Part shown: piece after piece, positions 63,453-64,000 of the stretch
Layout of the letters: every line of letters starts with the position of its first letter
Position numbering within the stretch: the stretch's first letter is position 1
Assembly (NCBI RefSeq): GCF_900640115.1
Contig: NZ_CAAAIW010000004.1
Span: 62,001-126,000, forward strand
Direction: 5' to 3'
Length of the DNA stretch: 64,000 nucleotides
Origin: Legionella yabuuchiae
GTDB taxonomy: Bacteria > Pseudomonadota > Gammaproteobacteria > Legionellales > Legionellaceae
Made by a program: the position numbers and the translations under genes
The notes under the pieces: model-generated
What the model was told of the DNA's origin: nothing
The model's input: only the letters and a program-made list of their open reading frames with translations
The model's database searches: none

Positions 63453-64000
63453 ATGCCAAATTCAAGCCAAACGCCTTCAGCTGCTGCAGATAAATCAAGA
63501 TCAGCCAGCTATGCTCCGATGAGTGATCGATTGGCTCAGGTCGGTTGGCAAGCGGCTAACTTTGTCACCGTTTTAGTAACAACAAGCACTACAATAGCGT
63601 TGGTACAAAACCCTTTGAATGGTCTAATGTTGAACTTTATGCGCTTTGGTCAGGCTTTGCCGCCAGATCAAAAACCAGGCGTTTTGGCTGCTGTCCGGGG
63701 GTTGTATGTTGGTGTGATTAGTAACTGGACGGGATCCAGTATGAGAACCGCCTACGTAACCGGAGCTACCTCAAGTACTAAAAAAAGTAATGTCAATGAG
63801 CCGTCCGAAGCACACACTGCTGAAGAGTTACCCAGTGAATCTTCTCAATCTCACCGCAAACCGGCTAAAAATTTTAAACGAGACCTTGGATACGTATCCG
63901 CTTTTGCTTTGGGAGATGTATTGGTGACTCAAGTCTCAGAAAATAAATCACAACTGCGTAAACTTGGTGTGATTGATGCGACGTTTAATTGGAAGTCTCC
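63453..64000 (+). CDS. Start of a protein with mitochondrial-carrier-like features (partial), possible effector
   Basis: The gene runs off the right end; 182 codons are visible without a stop. After a Ser/Ala-rich start (MPNSSQTPSAAADKSRSAS), a hydrophobic helix FVTVLVTTSTTIALVQNPL leads into NGLMLNFMRFGQ, then GVLAAVRGLYVGVISNW and MRTAYVTGA. This resembles a mitochondrial carrier repeat: QxPL at the helix kink, a basic residue 8-9 positions on, then RGLYxG before the second helix. A low-complexity loop (about residues 110-145) is followed by GYVSAFALGDVLVTQV, perhaps the next repeat. Legionella is known to encode a mitochondrial-carrier-type effector, LncP; this may be a relative, but the visible part does not prove it. 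Confidence 0.45.
   Translation, partial: MPNSSQTPSAAADKSRSASYAPMSDRLAQVGWQAANFVTVLVTTSTTIALVQNPLNGLMLNFMRFGQALPPDQKPGVLAAVRGLYVGVISNWTGSSMRTAYVTGATSSTKKSNVNEPSEAHTAEELPSESSQSHRKPAKNFKRDLGYVSAFALGDVLVTQVSENKSQLRKLGVIDATFNWKS

Overview
The window is bacterial DNA of roughly 40% GC that looks like a Legionella or close Legionellales relative. The reasons are the co-directional Entner-Doudoroff run zwf-pgl-edd-glk-eda with a sugar transporter beside it, as in Legionella pneumophila, PilS/PilR, a complete LPS-type Gram-negative set (kdsA, bamD, L,D-transpeptidase, flippase), many two-component and c-di-GMP proteins, and several large unrecognised proteins of the kind that are often Dot/Icm effectors. 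The genus assignment is inference from gene content and order; no 16S gene is present.

Layout. 1-5.1 kb: scpA (partial), scpB, rluB, rlmD, relA. 5.2-15 kb: a Mth938-like protein facing away from alaC, then an RpfE-like protein, recJ and the Entner-Doudoroff genes. 15-19.7 kb: an FHS-type sugar permease, a 160-bp mobile palindrome, then a GH65 disaccharide phosphorylase overlapping beta-phosphoglucomutase. Together these can import a sugar, split a disaccharide with phosphate and feed glucose 6-phosphate and glucose (through Glk) into Zwf-Pgl-Edd-Eda. 19.8-32.4 kb: cytochrome c5-like protein, L,D-transpeptidase, gatCAB, pilSR, a BepA-type protease and the riboflavin operon ribD-ribE-ribBA-ribH.

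32.4-42.3 kb is accessory DNA: a membrane protein that may be an effector, remnants of an IS1634-like transposase fused to a piece of ribH, a diguanylate cyclase, an EAL/GGDEF protein, a lipoprotein, a flippase and an ATPase gene cut by an insertion. Four near-complete copies of one 160-161 bp miniature inverted-repeat element lie between 16.4 and 41.5 kb. Two of them sit inside coding sequence, and removing the element plus one TA rebuilds the local reading frame, so the element duplicates TA on insertion.

42.4-49.6 kb returns to housekeeping genes: pyrG, kdsA, tRNA-Ser(UGA), bamD, rdgC, an outer-membrane protein, an isochorismatase-family hydrolase and an SDR dehydrogenase. 49.6-51.2 kb is a graveyard: IS4-type transposase ends with a GIY-YIG fragment between them, a 23S-IVP four-helix-bundle fragment, a 49-bp inverted repeat pair, and an EF-hand gene with an in-frame stop. 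51.2-64 kb carries an MFS exporter, FlgM-like protein, 3-methyladenine glycosylase, CoA-binding protein, a solute-binding protein, a NAD-salvage/PRPP operon (pncB-pncA-cysQ-prs-like), a kinase-like protein, an SLC13 permease with RCK domains, a 484-residue unknown and the start of a protein with mitochondrial-carrier-like features.
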